From Rhodobacteraceae bacterium IMCC1909 (GTDB taxonomy: Bacteria > Pseudomonadota > Alphaproteobacteria > Rhodobacterales > Rhodobacteraceae), in contig JAPDHM010000002.1 in assembly GCA_030704425.1 (NCBI GenBank), positions 1 through 64,000 on the forward strand: a DNA stretch of 64,000 nt. The letters run 5' to 3'. Each line of letters opens with the position of its first letter. Position 1 is the stretch's first letter. Below the pieces are notes generated by a model. That model saw nothing but the letters and a program-made list of their open reading frames with translations. It had not been told where the DNA came from and did not search any database. A program made the position numbers and the translations under genes. Positions 8,233-17,373 of the stretch are shown here, in pieces.

Positions 8233-8613
8233 CTGGCGGCACTAAGGCTCTATAGGCGAGCAACGGTGCCCAACCTTGTAGTTCGATAATTTGGCCTAAC
8301 ATCGTTTCTGTCAAAGTCGCTCTGATTTGTTCGGCGCTAGCTTCGTCAAACAGATTATTCACTTCGGTTGGGTCTGATTGCAAATTATAAAATTCACCCC
8401 AGTTTTCACCCTGCCTGATCGACATGCGGTGACGATCAGTCACCACGGTTCGAACCCTTTGGAGTTTGTTAAAGCCAGTCATCAGCCGTTGACTGTCTTC
8501 TTCAACAATTATCGCGTCAACTGGAACCAGAAGCAAAAAGATCGCGCCCTTTCGGTCCGTTAAAGGCTGAATTCCAGCCCGCGCAAGAATCCTGGCAAAG
8601 ATATCTATTGAAA
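8233..8613 (-). pseudogene. C-terminal fragment of a sulfatase (duplicate of the gene at 34150)
   Basis: Read on the minus strand, this segment matches the last 110 or so codons of the sulfatase at 34150-35742: IIVEEDSQRLMTGFNKLQRV, RMSIRQGENWGEFYNLQSDP and TEVNNLFDEAS are nearly identical. Upstream, ARILARAGIQPL aligns with ATILGRAGIQPF, with a frame change between the two blocks near 8535. The stop codon TAA of the intact gene is TTA here, so the frame runs into the IS6 remnant. The N-terminal catalytic domain is absent. Confidence 0.85.
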
Positions 8614-8629
8614 ATAAGAATATAAAACT

Positions 8630-9832
8630 TCAAGTCAGGCAGACATGTAGGGATGATACCTCACGGAACCTCAGCCTTGGAGCAATGACCGCAGGACTGG
8701 TTAACCCAAGTTTTGGAAACCGCTGGAATAACCTTTGGAACGCGATTTGCGCTTCAACTCGAGCCAAAGCATTGCCGGCGCAAATATGGACTCCCAAACC
8801 AAAGGATAAATGCCTGTTTGGACGCCGCGAGATGTCAAAACGATCTGGGTTTGGAAACTGGGACGGATCACGATTGGCGGCATTGATCATCATATGGACA
8901 GTAGTATCTTCTGGTATAGTGACGCCCGACAATATCTGATCTGATTTTGCCTGACGGTTGTTAATCTGGATTGGTGCCTGATAGCGCAGTACCTCTTCCA
9001 CCATCGGCTCAATAAGATCTGGGCTTTTGGAGAGAAGATCAATTTGATCAGGGTTAAGCAGCATTTCATGGATACCATGGCTGATCATATTAGTGGATGT
9101 TTCGTGCCCCGCATTGAGCATGAAAATACATTGATGCAACAATTCAACTTCTGTGAGACGTTTACCATCTGCTTCCGCATCCGCTAAAATGGTTAGAACC
9201 TCTGTGTCATGTGCGTCATGAGGATGCGCACGCTTATATGCAATGAGATCACGTAAATATTGTTTAAAATCGATAACAGCTTGATTTCCATCATCAAGCT
9301 GTTTTGGAACTAATGTTGGCTCTAGTGCGGTAAGTATTGAGTTAGCCCATCCCCGAATTAATTCACGATCTTGGCGAGGAACGCCCAAAAGATCGCAAAC
9401 TACTTCAATTGGAAGGCGGAATGAAAATTCTTCGACAACTTCCATCTTACCCTGATCTTCAAAGCGATCTAAATATTCATCTACCAAGCCAGTAATCCTA
9501 GGTACAAAGGCTGCCAATGCTTTTCGGGTGAAAGCAGATTGGAAAAGGTTGCGAATACGCGTGTGGTCTGGCGGATCGATAAAAACAATACTGTTTGTAT
9601 GATGCTCGAAAAGGGGCGTATTTCCAAATTTTGTGTTGAACACAGACTGTTTGTCAGACGACCAAATCAAAGGGTCCCGATATGTTTGAACAATGTCGGC
9701 GTAACAGGTTAGAACAACTGTCCCATCACTATTTTTATGAACAGGCGAATGTGCTCGGAGTTCTGCTAGGACACGGTAAGGATCTGCAAGGTATTCCTCA
9801 GAGACATTTTGTAAATCAAACCTAACACTCAT
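8630..9832 (-). CDS. Cytochrome P450
   Basis: A 400-residue class I bacterial P450 that inserts one oxygen atom into an organic substrate using electrons from a ferredoxin. Visible landmarks: the I-helix oxygen-activation motif LNAGHETSTN (about residue 240), the K-helix EEVLR, and the haem-binding loop FGLGVHICAGN with the cysteine thiolate (about residue 350). No membrane anchor, so it is soluble. No ferredoxin or ferredoxin reductase gene is nearby. It is the last gene of a minus-strand run after a TRAP transporter, which suggests that the imported compound or a product of it is the substrate. Confidence 0.92.
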   Translation of the reverse strand: MSVRFDLQNVSEEYLADPYRVLAELRAHSPVHKNSDGTVVLTCYADIVQTYRDPLIWSSDKQSVFNTKFGNTPLFEHHTNSIVFIDPPDHTRIRNLFQSAFTRKALAAFVPRITGLVDEYLDRFEDQGKMEVVEEFSFRLPIEVVCDLLGVPRQDRELIRGWANSILTALEPTLVPKQLDDGNQAVIDFKQYLRDLIAYKRAHPHDAHDTEVLTILADAEADGKRLTEVELLHQCIFMLNAGHETSTNMISHGIHEMLLNPDQIDLLSKSPDLIEPMVEEVLRYQAPIQINNRQAKSDQILSGVTIPEDTTVHMMINAANRDPSQFPNPDRFDISRRPNRHLSFGLGVHICAGNALARVEAQIAFQRLFQRFPKLGLTSPAVIAPRLRFREVSSLHVCLT

Positions 9833-9849
9833 GATATTTAGATATCCAA

Positions 9850-11166
9850 TTAAAGCATCGAATTTGGTAAATAAAGTATAATTGAAGGAATAAACACTAA
9901 CAGTGCAAGACGAATAATATCAACAATCCAAAAAGGAGTTACCCCTTTGAAAATTGTTGCCGTTGATACATCCCCAATCACACCTTTAAGTACAAAAACA
10001 TTCAAGCCAACAGGTGGAGTGATGAGGCTTATTTCTGTTACAACAACAACGATTATACCAAACCAAATTGGATCAAAACCCAAACTTGTAACCAAAGGAA
10101 AGAAGATTGGCACTGTTAACAAAAGCATGGACAAGCTTTCAAACACACACCCTAAAACAAGGTAAATAACTAAAATCATTAACATAACAAGCATAGGAGA
10201 AAGTTCAGCTGAAGATACTAAAAACCGCAAAGCTTCGGGCAGACCAGCCATATTAACAAAATTGGAAAATATCCACGCACCTATTAGCACAGCAAACAGT
10301 GCAGCAGTTGTCTGAACTGTCTCTATCAAAACCTGTAGCGTTTTTGAAAAATTGAGCTTGCCGCGAGATACTGCAATTAAAAATGCTCCCGCAGCGCCCA
10401 TGCCTGCCGCTTCGGTTGGGGAAAAAGTAAGGTTGAGCGGCCAGATGTTAAGGACCCCATACAGCCCACCAATAACAATAAAAAATAATAGTAGAACAGC
10501 CCATACGCCACGCAACGCTTGAAGGCGGTCAACTAGGCTGCTGCGTTCTCCAGCTGGCCCAGCTTTGGGATTTCGGATAATCGTGTAGCGCACGGCAACT
10601 AGATACAAAACAACCCCAAGCAGTCCTGGTATTATCCCAGCAATAAACAACTTACCAATGCTTGTCTCAGTCAAAAGCCCATAAATAACCAGGATAACTG
10701 AGGGGGGGATCAGGATTCCTAAAGTTCCACCAGCAGCAATGGATGCAGTCGAGAGACTGTCATCATAATTGTATTTGCGCATTTGAGGCATTGCAACTTT
10801 TGACATAGTTGCTGCTGTCGCTAACGACGATCCGCAAATTGCAGAAAACCCAGCGCATGCCACAATGGTAGCCATTGCTAGCCCACCCCTTAGATGCCCT
10901 AGAAAGACGTAGGATACTTGATACAGCTCTTTCGATAGACCCCCTTTGTTCACAAAAAGCCCCATGAGTATGAAGAGTGGTACAACGGAAAGTCCATAAT
11001 CTTGTGATGTGTCAATGATTATTCTACCGACCATAGAGATTGATGCCCTAACTCCACGAATATCAGCGTAACCGGCAAAGCCAACCAGCCCCATCGCAAG
11101 GGCAATCGGCATACGCAAGAAAACTAAAAAAAGAACTACACCGAGTCCAACGATAGAGATGAGCAT
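9850..11166 (-). CDS. TRAP transporter large permease (DctM family)
   Basis: The 438-residue protein is a chain of about twelve hydrophobic segments with the DctM hallmarks PLFILMGLFVNKGGLS, CGSSLATAATMSKVAMPQM and GTLGILIPPSVILVIYG. It is the sodium-coupled membrane channel of a tripartite uptake system. Its start overlaps the stop of the small permease by one base. With the small permease and the periplasmic receptor (11794) it forms one complete TRAP system, located between a P450 and aromatic ring-cleavage genes; an aromatic or related acid is the likely cargo. Confidence 0.93.
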   Translation of the reverse strand: MLISIVGLGVVLFLVFLRMPIALAMGLVGFAGYADIRGVRASISMVGRIIIDTSQDYGLSVVPLFILMGLFVNKGGLSKELYQVSYVFLGHLRGGLAMATIVACAGFSAICGSSLATAATMSKVAMPQMRKYNYDDSLSTASIAAGGTLGILIPPSVILVIYGLLTETSIGKLFIAGIIPGLLGVVLYLVAVRYTIIRNPKAGPAGERSSLVDRLQALRGVWAVLLLFFIVIGGLYGVLNIWPLNLTFSPTEAAGMGAAGAFLIAVSRGKLNFSKTLQVLIETVQTTAALFAVLIGAWIFSNFVNMAGLPEALRFLVSSAELSPMLVMLMILVIYLVLGCVFESLSMLLLTVPIFFPLVTSLGFDPIWFGIIVVVVTEISLITPPVGLNVFVLKGVIGDVSTATIFKGVTPFWIVDIIRLALLVFIPSIILYLPNSML

Positions 11167-11711
11167 CAGACCGGACCTTTTACTGCGGATAAAATTAACA
11201 AAATTGCGCGAGCTAAGAACGTGAGGGCAGTTAGAAAAGTAAATACGGCAATAAACCAGCCGATATAATGCTGTGGGAGATTGAGATACTCTGTTACGTC
11301 GCCGAAACCTCTGGCGCGTTCAGCCAATTCCCAAACACGTTTAGCAGGCCAAATCAGGATAACCCCACAGGTCATATCAATTGCGATGTCACGAATTATG
11401 GCAAGCCTGCGAGAAAATAATGGGTCTAATAGGTCGACGACAATATTGTTTCCTTTCCAGCTTATAATAGGCAGCGACGAGAAAACAATAATCGCAATAA
11501 GCAACCGAGTAAGTTCGGTGGCTGATTCAATAGGATTACCAAATAAGCTGCGTAGTATGACGTCAGCAAAAGTCATAGTCATGAGTATGAAAAGGGCACT
11601 TGCAGCAAGCCATGTCGGCAGAACAGCTATATAGCGCCAAAACCCAGTCTGCCTAAAAGACATGTCCCAGGCGGCCTCTGACGATGGTTTTCTAACTTCT
11701 AGCTTATTCAT
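11166..11711 (-). CDS. TRAP transporter small permease (DctQ family)
   Basis: About 181 residues with four membrane segments (for example AVLPTWLAASALFILMTMTF and the central LLIAIIVFSSLPIISWKGNN), the topology of DctQ subunits. It bridges receptor and large permease. The start is set at ATG 11711 (MNKLEVRKPSSEA); an upstream in-frame ATG at 11744 would add eleven residues without family support. It is followed immediately by the large-permease gene with overlapping stop and start codons. Confidence 0.85.
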   Translation of the reverse strand: MNKLEVRKPSSEAAWDMSFRQTGFWRYIAVLPTWLAASALFILMTMTFADVILRSLFGNPIESATELTRLLIAIIVFSSLPIISWKGNNIVVDLLDPLFSRRLAIIRDIAIDMTCGVILIWPAKRVWELAERARGFGDVTEYLNLPQHYIGWFIAVFTFLTALTFLARAILLILSAVKGPV

Positions 11712-11793
11712 TTTAATGCATCCAATTTGTGTGATAAGGCCCAATAGTGGGCCTTATCAAGTAAGCCTTCATTAGATTGAAGATGCCGCCATA

Positions 11794-12807
11794 TTATTCA
11801 GCTGCCATTTGCTCTTTAATAAATGCGTGAGCTGCAGTTGCATCAACACCTTTTGCACTCACTTCTGCAATGACTTTTGTAATTAAAGGGCCAGTCATTG
11901 CTTGCCATTTAGTTGCATCCGCAGCCGAAGCTTCGGTCAAGTTATTGTCCGAATTTTCGTTTAGCGCTGCCATACCGGCTGTGTCGATCTTATCCCAAGC
12001 TTTACCGGCTGCGCGCGACAAGTTTTCTCCAAACACTTTGCTCAGAGCCATGCGGTCCACATCAGACAAATTGTCGAAGGTATCTTGGTTCATAATAACA
12101 GCGAAAGATCCACGATAAAAACCACCAGGTACTTGGTATGTATTCTTGGCTACTTCAAATAGTTTAAAGCTTTTTTTCGCCTCCATGGGCATCATAACTC
12201 CGTCAGCTGAGTTTGAAGCTAATGTTTCATAAACTTTTGGAGCAGGAACCCGGATACCTGTTGCGCCCAGTGCTGCACCAACATCGCCGGATACCCCTCC
12301 CCCGAGCCGCAGTTTCATGCCAGCTATGTCTTCCAAAGAAGATATTTGCGCATTGGAATGTAAAGCCCCTGGGCCATGGGTCATCATCGCCAATACTTTG
12401 ACGCCCTTATGTTCGCCTAACCCAGCAAAGAATTTATCGTAGGCGCGCCAACTTGCAACTGAAGCTGCTTCTGCATTGCCTTGGTAACCTGGCAGTTCGA
12501 TCATTTTTGTTGATACAAAACGGCCTGGAGAGTAACCGTGGAAAATCCATGTAATATCTGCTGCACCATCAAGAATTAGATCAAATTGTGCGGGTGGAGA
12601 ACCCAGCCCATACTTAATTTCGGCACTAACGCGGCCATTTGTTGCATCCTCCATTGCCTTGGTCAATTCTGGAAACATTATCGCATTCATGCCATGGGTG
12701 GGTGGTGCCCAAGATGAAATTGTGAGGGTGGTGTCGGCGGCATACGCGGCAATAGATGCTACAGAAAATGCGGCGGCGGCAATGCCCGTTTTAATTAAAT
12801 GGCTCAT
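11794..12807 (-). CDS. TRAP transporter substrate-binding protein (DctP family)
   Basis: The 337-residue protein starts with a Sec signal peptide (TGIAAAAFSVASIAAYAADT, cleavage probably after AYA) and continues as a DctP-type periplasmic receptor with SWAPPTHGMNAIMFPELTKA and a MKLRLGGGVSGDVGAALGAT region where the conserved arginine that grips a carboxylate is expected. A GGGAGA ribosome site precedes the start. First gene of the TRAP set, read in the order receptor, small permease, large permease, P450. The ligand cannot be read from the sequence. Confidence 0.92.
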   Translation of the reverse strand: MSHLIKTGIAAAAFSVASIAAYAADTTLTISSWAPPTHGMNAIMFPELTKAMEDATNGRVSAEIKYGLGSPPAQFDLILDGAADITWIFHGYSPGRFVSTKMIELPGYQGNAEAASVASWRAYDKFFAGLGEHKGVKVLAMMTHGPGALHSNAQISSLEDIAGMKLRLGGGVSGDVGAALGATGIRVPAPKVYETLASNSADGVMMPMEAKKSFKLFEVAKNTYQVPGGFYRGSFAVIMNQDTFDNLSDVDRMALSKVFGENLSRAAGKAWDKIDTAGMAALNENSDNNLTEASAADATKWQAMTGPLITKVIAEVSAKGVDATAAHAFIKEQMAAE

Positions 12808-12944
12808 TGTGTATCTTCTCCCTTTTGTTTGAGGTTTGTGTAAAAAGTTTAGCTATTTGCTTTGACCACGGAATTGCCATTTGTGAAATTGACCACCTGG
12901 CGGACAAATGACAGCATTATGATTGGTTATTTTGCAATCTCTCT

Positions 12945-13712
12945 TCAAAGTATTCTAGCAGAAATTTCAATAGCAGTTTGTTGCAATGCAGCTGCATACC
13001 TTTCGACGGCTCGCTCCATTTCCATTGCTTTAGTAACCCAGATAATTGACAGGCAACCGATAGCACGTTCATCAGAAATAATTGGTACTGAAAGGCTAGA
13101 AGTTTTAGGCCTAAACGTTTGCGGCCCACGAGTAGCAAATCCTTGTTTTAAATAAATATTAAGATTATTTTCGAGCCACTCCTCCTGTAAAAATGGTAAA
13201 TCTTCCACAACATTTTCTGCTCGGAGCAAATCAATTATTATTTCACGCTCCCGTCCCGCACAGACTGACAGATACGCTCGTCCAGATGAAGAGCGTAGCA
13301 TAGGTAAGGAATAGCCAATCATGCCTGGGTCAACCGATAGTGGACTACGGCTATGAGTGGATTCTTGAATTATCATATGCGCGTCTGCATAAGTGGAAAG
13401 ATCAACTGGCCATGCGTGCGCATCAGTAAATTTAACCAAACTTGGGGCGGCTACTTGGCAAAGCTGCGAACGTGTCGATGAGCTGTCCCCTAAGGTGGCC
13501 GCCAGCGGCGATAGACGCACACGAGAGTCGCTTCCAGAATAAAGAACATAACCGTCTTCTTCCAGTGTATTGAGTAGGCGATAAACTGTCGTACGAGGCA
13601 ACCCTAATTCAAGGGCTATCTCACCGACGCGGGCTGCGCCCACTCTGTTTAATAACCGCATAATATTTAGCCCACGTGAAAGTGCCCGCACGTTATCAGG
13701 ACCTGACGACAT
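12945..13712 (-). CDS. IclR family transcriptional regulator
   Basis: The 255-residue protein has an N-terminal winged helix (ALSRGLNIMRLLNRVGAARVGEIALELGLPRTTVYRLLNTL) and a C-terminal effector domain ending in VPIISDERAIGCLSIIW. It resembles MhpR, which senses phenylpropanoid-type aromatics, and lies between an aromatic-degradation cluster (FAH, MhpA-like, extradiol dioxygenase) and a TRAP system, all on the same strand. It probably responds to a pathway intermediate. The palindrome AGAACCGGTTCT upstream of the extradiol gene is a possible operator, unproven. Confidence 0.9.
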   Translation of the reverse strand: MSSGPDNVRALSRGLNIMRLLNRVGAARVGEIALELGLPRTTVYRLLNTLEEDGYVLYSGSDSRVRLSPLAATLGDSSSTRSQLCQVAAPSLVKFTDAHAWPVDLSTYADAHMIIQESTHSRSPLSVDPGMIGYSLPMLRSSSGRAYLSVCAGREREIIIDLLRAENVVEDLPFLQEEWLENNLNIYLKQGFATRGPQTFRPKTSSLSVPIISDERAIGCLSIIWVTKAMEMERAVERYAAALQQTAIEISARIL

Positions 13713-13762
13713 TTAACCTGCCCAATCTCAGGCAAACGAGATGTTCGCCTAGGCTTTTAGTT

Positions 13763-14743
13763 TCATCCCGCAACTATGGTTTGGTCAATAGCACCAAAAA
13801 TACTTTTTCCTTCACTGTTGAGCATTTCAAATCTAATGGTGTCCCCTGGATTCATGAATCGAGTGGTAGCCTTGCCATTCTGTATGGTCTCAATCATACG
13901 CTTTTCCGCCAAGCAGTTGGAACCCACTTCTTCGTTATTTTCATTACTAACCGTCCCCGAACCAATTATGGTACCGGCTGCCAGATTTCTGGTACGGGCT
14001 GCATGTGCTATTAAATCTGTGAACTCAAAGCTAAGGTCTTTGCCGGCATCTACTATCCCGAACTGATTGCCATTATAAGTCGTTATTAATGGTAAGTTAA
14101 TGCGGCCGCCGGTCCATGCTGCACCCAGCTCGTCGGGTGTAACGCAAACGGGTGAAAAGGCGCTGGCAGGTTTTGATTGAAAAAAGCCAAAACCTTTTAC
14201 TAATTCTGGGCGCATAATATTGCGCAGGCTGATATCATTACATAACATAATCAGCTTTATATGCGACTTGGCTTGCTCGGGAGAGCAACCCATGGGTACA
14301 TCATCTGTAATAACGGCTATTTCACCCTCAAAATCTAGGCCCCAGTCTTTCTCAACACACGGTATGGGATCAACTGGACCAAGAAACCCGTCGCTGCCTC
14401 CTTGATAAAGCATTGGGTCTGTCTCAGAGTTTTCAGGCATCTCAGCACCGCGGGCTTTGCGTACCAGCCGCATGTGGCTTAAATAAGCACTGCCGTCAGC
14501 CCATTGAAATGCGCGTGGTAAGGGAGAAGCCAAAGCTCTGGGGTCATATGGGATAGTTTCGACCTCAAAAGCCTCCATTTTATCATTAAGAGCCCGCAGC
14601 AAAGGCTCAGTGACCCTCCAGTCTTCGATAGCATCACGAACGCTTTTAACAACAGATGTTGCTAGAACCATGCGTGACAAATCTCGGGATACTACAACTG
14701 GCGTGCCATCACGGCCACCAATCTTCAAGGACGCAAGCTTCAT
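13763..14743 (-). CDS. Fumarylacetoacetate hydrolase family protein
   Basis: A 326-residue FAH-fold enzyme. The metal and substrate core is visible as DFEGEIAVITDDVPMG (metal-binding glutamates), LCNDISLRN and FFQSKPASAFSPV, with GTIIGSGTVSNENNEEVGSNCLAE near the end. FAH enzymes cleave carbon-carbon bonds in beta-diketo acids such as fumarylacetoacetate or fumarylpyruvate. It follows the MhpA-like hydroxylase and the extradiol dioxygenase in one operon, so it probably acts on their ring-cleavage product, though the nearby homogentisate dioxygenase offers fumarylacetoacetate (after isomerisation) as an alternative substrate. Confidence 0.88.
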   Translation of the reverse strand: MKLASLKIGGRDGTPVVVSRDLSRMVLATSVVKSVRDAIEDWRVTEPLLRALNDKMEAFEVETIPYDPRALASPLPRAFQWADGSAYLSHMRLVRKARGAEMPENSETDPMLYQGGSDGFLGPVDPIPCVEKDWGLDFEGEIAVITDDVPMGCSPEQAKSHIKLIMLCNDISLRNIMRPELVKGFGFFQSKPASAFSPVCVTPDELGAAWTGGRINLPLITTYNGNQFGIVDAGKDLSFEFTDLIAHAARTRNLAAGTIIGSGTVSNENNEEVGSNCLAEKRMIETIQNGKATTRFMNPGDTIRFEMLNSEGKSIFGAIDQTIVAG

Positions 14744-14769
14744 AGTAAGGGTTCTCTTTCTTTTGTTAA

Positions 14770-16257
14770 CTAGATTGGTGAAGGTAGGCCATTGACCGCC
14801 ATATCTACAATATCATTTTCAGAAATAGCGCTCCCCGCAATATATCTGTCAGGGCGTACTAATATTGCGTTTGTATTGAAACTATCCAAGGCTATGGCTA
14901 AATCGGGGTGCTCTTCAGCATCTAAAACGGGGGCTACCGGAGAAATCTCCTTATCCAGTGGATGGCGCAGAATTAAAACAGGACAGTAACCAACTTTATC
15001 ATCCAACCGCCGCCCGTCCCGAAGTATTGGTTGGCCAAACAAGTGACCGCAATGTGATCTATTGCCGCCAATCAATTTACCAAGGTCACTAACACCAAGT
15101 GGTGGCGTAATTGATGAAATACGTGCAGTGCCATCTGCGTTGTTTTCGGCCTGCGCTAGAGCAGTCCGACTATCAATTGTGTTAATCAGACCACCAAGCC
15201 GTATCGCCATTTCGATAAATGTGCGCACATGGGTGGAGCGTTCCTGCTGATAGCTATCTAAAATATCCTCATTTGCTGCCCCCTTAATACAGAGCGCCAG
15301 CTTCCACGCTAGGTTAGCAGCATCACGGATACCTGCACACATACCTTGCCCCATAAACGGAGGGGTCAGGTGGGCCGCATCACCCGCTATTAGTAAGCGA
15401 TCCTTACGCCAATTATTTGCAACGACAGATTGGAAGGTATACACAGCGGTCCGTTCCAATTCAGCGTCCTCGGCATTAATCCAAGGCGCGAGGAACTTCC
15501 AAATTGTGTTACTGCGGGTAACCTCCTCATGAGTTTCTCCCTCTAGCAAAGTGATTTCCCACCTCCGCCGTTTGGCTGGGTTGCGACAGTAAGTCATTGG
15601 ACGCACAGGATCACAGAATTGAATAGAATAATCGCCTAAATCAGGTCGCTCCCTTTTTAATAGCAAGTCCACAACAAGCCACCGCTCATTAAACCCCAAA
15701 TCATCCACATCAGATCCAATAGAGCTTCTTACTAAAGAGTTAGCACCATCACATCCCACTAAATATTTAGCACTCAGTGAATGCTCATGCCCATCGCTGA
15801 TATTGCGGCAAATGAATTTTACATTTTTAGTATACTGCTCAATGTTTACAACTTCGGTCCCGTTCAGAACTACTGCATTAGGGTAACCAGAAAGCTTAGC
15901 GCGCAATAGTTGTTCCAAATCTGGCTGGTGTAAGCGGTAACTGGCGTGCCATCCTTGAAGGCCTATTTCTTGTGGACGTGGCCACTCTAAGATCACGGAT
16001 TTTTTTTGATCTACGAAACGCATACCTGGATTTATCCGGACCTTTTTACTAAGTGGATTCGCGACACCAACCGTTTGAAAAATTCGCATAGTTTCATCAT
16101 CAAAATGTACCGCCCGTGGCAAGTGATACATCACTTCATTCCGCTCAATGACAACTACACTTAGGTTACACTGTGCAAGCAAATTTGCTAGAGTTGCACC
16201 AGTCGGCCCATAACCAACAATGGCGACATCAAAAAGCTGAGTAATGGCCTCATTCAT
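14770..16257 (-). CDS. FAD-dependent aromatic hydroxylase, MhpA-like
   Basis: The 495-residue flavoprotein monooxygenase has the dinucleotide-binding VGYGPTGATLANLLAQ at the N-terminus, the DG motif (GCDGANSLVRSSIG) and the FAD-ribityl motif GDAAHLTPPFMGQGMCAG. This is the 3-(3-hydroxyphenyl)propionate hydroxylase (MhpA) group, which hydroxylates phenolic rings with NAD(P)H and oxygen. Its start overlaps the stop of the extradiol dioxygenase gene (ATGA), so the two are translationally coupled: hydroxylation to a catechol, then ring opening. The exact phenolic substrate is not determined. Confidence 0.9.
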   Translation of the reverse strand: MNEAITQLFDVAIVGYGPTGATLANLLAQCNLSVVVIERNEVMYHLPRAVHFDDETMRIFQTVGVANPLSKKVRINPGMRFVDQKKSVILEWPRPQEIGLQGWHASYRLHQPDLEQLLRAKLSGYPNAVVLNGTEVVNIEQYTKNVKFICRNISDGHEHSLSAKYLVGCDGANSLVRSSIGSDVDDLGFNERWLVVDLLLKRERPDLGDYSIQFCDPVRPMTYCRNPAKRRRWEITLLEGETHEEVTRSNTIWKFLAPWINAEDAELERTAVYTFQSVVANNWRKDRLLIAGDAAHLTPPFMGQGMCAGIRDAANLAWKLALCIKGAANEDILDSYQQERSTHVRTFIEMAIRLGGLINTIDSRTALAQAENNADGTARISSITPPLGVSDLGKLIGGNRSHCGHLFGQPILRDGRRLDDKVGYCPVLILRHPLDKEISPVAPVLDAEEHPDLAIALDSFNTNAILVRPDRYIAGSAISENDIVDMAVNGLPSPI

Positions 16258-17228
16258 CTCTCACGTCCACGTAGTTCATAAAGCCACGGGCAATCCACCA
16301 TTGGTGGCGCACGCAATCCACCCGCAGCAGCCTTCAATCGCATATCAACAAAAGCCCTTCGCTCGTCTTCTGGCAAATAAAGTCTATCATGACCCCAGAA
16401 ACTAGGGCCCACTGTGGTTTCATGAGGCTCCCAAGTCACAGGATCTATCAACCTTCCGCCCCAACCGCTTTCAACAAAAAAACCTGACGGCGTATTGGCG
16501 TAAAAACTAGTTATATGGTCATTTGTATGACGACCCAGCGTGTAAGCGATGCCATCTTTTTGTTGACTTGCCAGGTCATAACCTTGCCCCATATCATCGA
16601 GGTTTTCATACTCCACCATGAAGTGGTGAAACCCGGAATTACCTGAGCCAACTATAGCAAAACTGTGATGCCGACCATTGACGTGAAAAAAGTAAAGAGG
16701 TATCGGATCAAGTCCATAATCACTGACGGCAAAACCTAATATATCGCAATAGAACGGCAAAAGAGCTGTTGCGTCTGGAACATGTAAAACTGCGTGCCCC
16801 ATCCCTAATGGGCCTGTTTTGAAACCGTCAATTGGACGTCCAGGAATGAAAGGTTCCTCTGCTTTTTGAGGGTTCCAAACTAGTTCAATTCGATTTCCGG
16901 CAGGATCACTGCACACAATTAAGTCTTCTACAAAGCGACGGTCAGCTAGCTCACTCCCCCCCTCTGTTACTTTATGTCCCGCATCATCTAATTTGGCAGC
17001 AAAATATTGGAGGTCAGATTTTTTTGATACTTCCCATCCGATAAAAGCCAACGTTTCACCAGGCTCATCAGATACAACCAAACGTTGTACTAGATCATCC
17101 ATGCGAAAAGAAAGCTGGCGTCCACCATGGTCAGCAAGATGCATGGCAAGAACCTTACCAGCAAAATATTTCCAATCATCCACTTTGTTAGACCTAACTC
17201 CAAGATAGCCCAAAGATTTAATCGGCAT
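16254..17228 (-). CDS. Extradiol (type I) ring-cleavage dioxygenase, VOC family
   Basis: The 324-residue protein has two vicinal-oxygen-chelate modules: an N-terminal non-catalytic half and a C-terminal half with iron ligands in GMGHAVLHV (His), the TLGRHTNDHITSFY segment (His) and FFVESGWGG (Glu). This is the layout of 2,3-dihydroxybiphenyl dioxygenase (BphC/HsaC-like), which opens a catechol ring next to the two hydroxyls. It is first in the operon with the MhpA-like hydroxylase and FAH enzyme. The natural catechol is unknown. Confidence 0.9.
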   Translation of the reverse strand: MPIKSLGYLGVRSNKVDDWKYFAGKVLAMHLADHGGRQLSFRMDDLVQRLVVSDEPGETLAFIGWEVSKKSDLQYFAAKLDDAGHKVTEGGSELADRRFVEDLIVCSDPAGNRIELVWNPQKAEEPFIPGRPIDGFKTGPLGMGHAVLHVPDATALLPFYCDILGFAVSDYGLDPIPLYFFHVNGRHHSFAIVGSGNSGFHHFMVEYENLDDMGQGYDLASQQKDGIAYTLGRHTNDHITSFYANTPSGFFVESGWGGRLIDPVTWEPHETTVGPSFWGHDRLYLPEDERRAFVDMRLKAAAGGLRAPPMVDCPWLYELRGRER

Positions 17229-17280
17229 TTTTGTTACCTTCCCTGATCTCGGCTTAAATTACGCAGCAAAGAATATTCTT

Positions 17281-17292
17281 AGAACCGGTTCT
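17281..17292. promoter_or_regulatory. Perfect 12-bp palindrome AGAACCGGTTCT
   Basis: It lies 53 bases before the start of the extradiol dioxygenase gene, in the only intergenic space ahead of that operon. Such a site could bind a dimeric regulator, for example the IclR protein at 12945 or the GntR protein at 18814. Only the symmetry and position support this. Confidence 0.35.
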
Positions 17293-17373
17293 CCACTTAA
17301 CGTCCATCAGGCGGACAACTCTCGCTTTTTGTGGGCAACTCCAATCGTAAAGCCTCCCCTCCATGACATCGTT

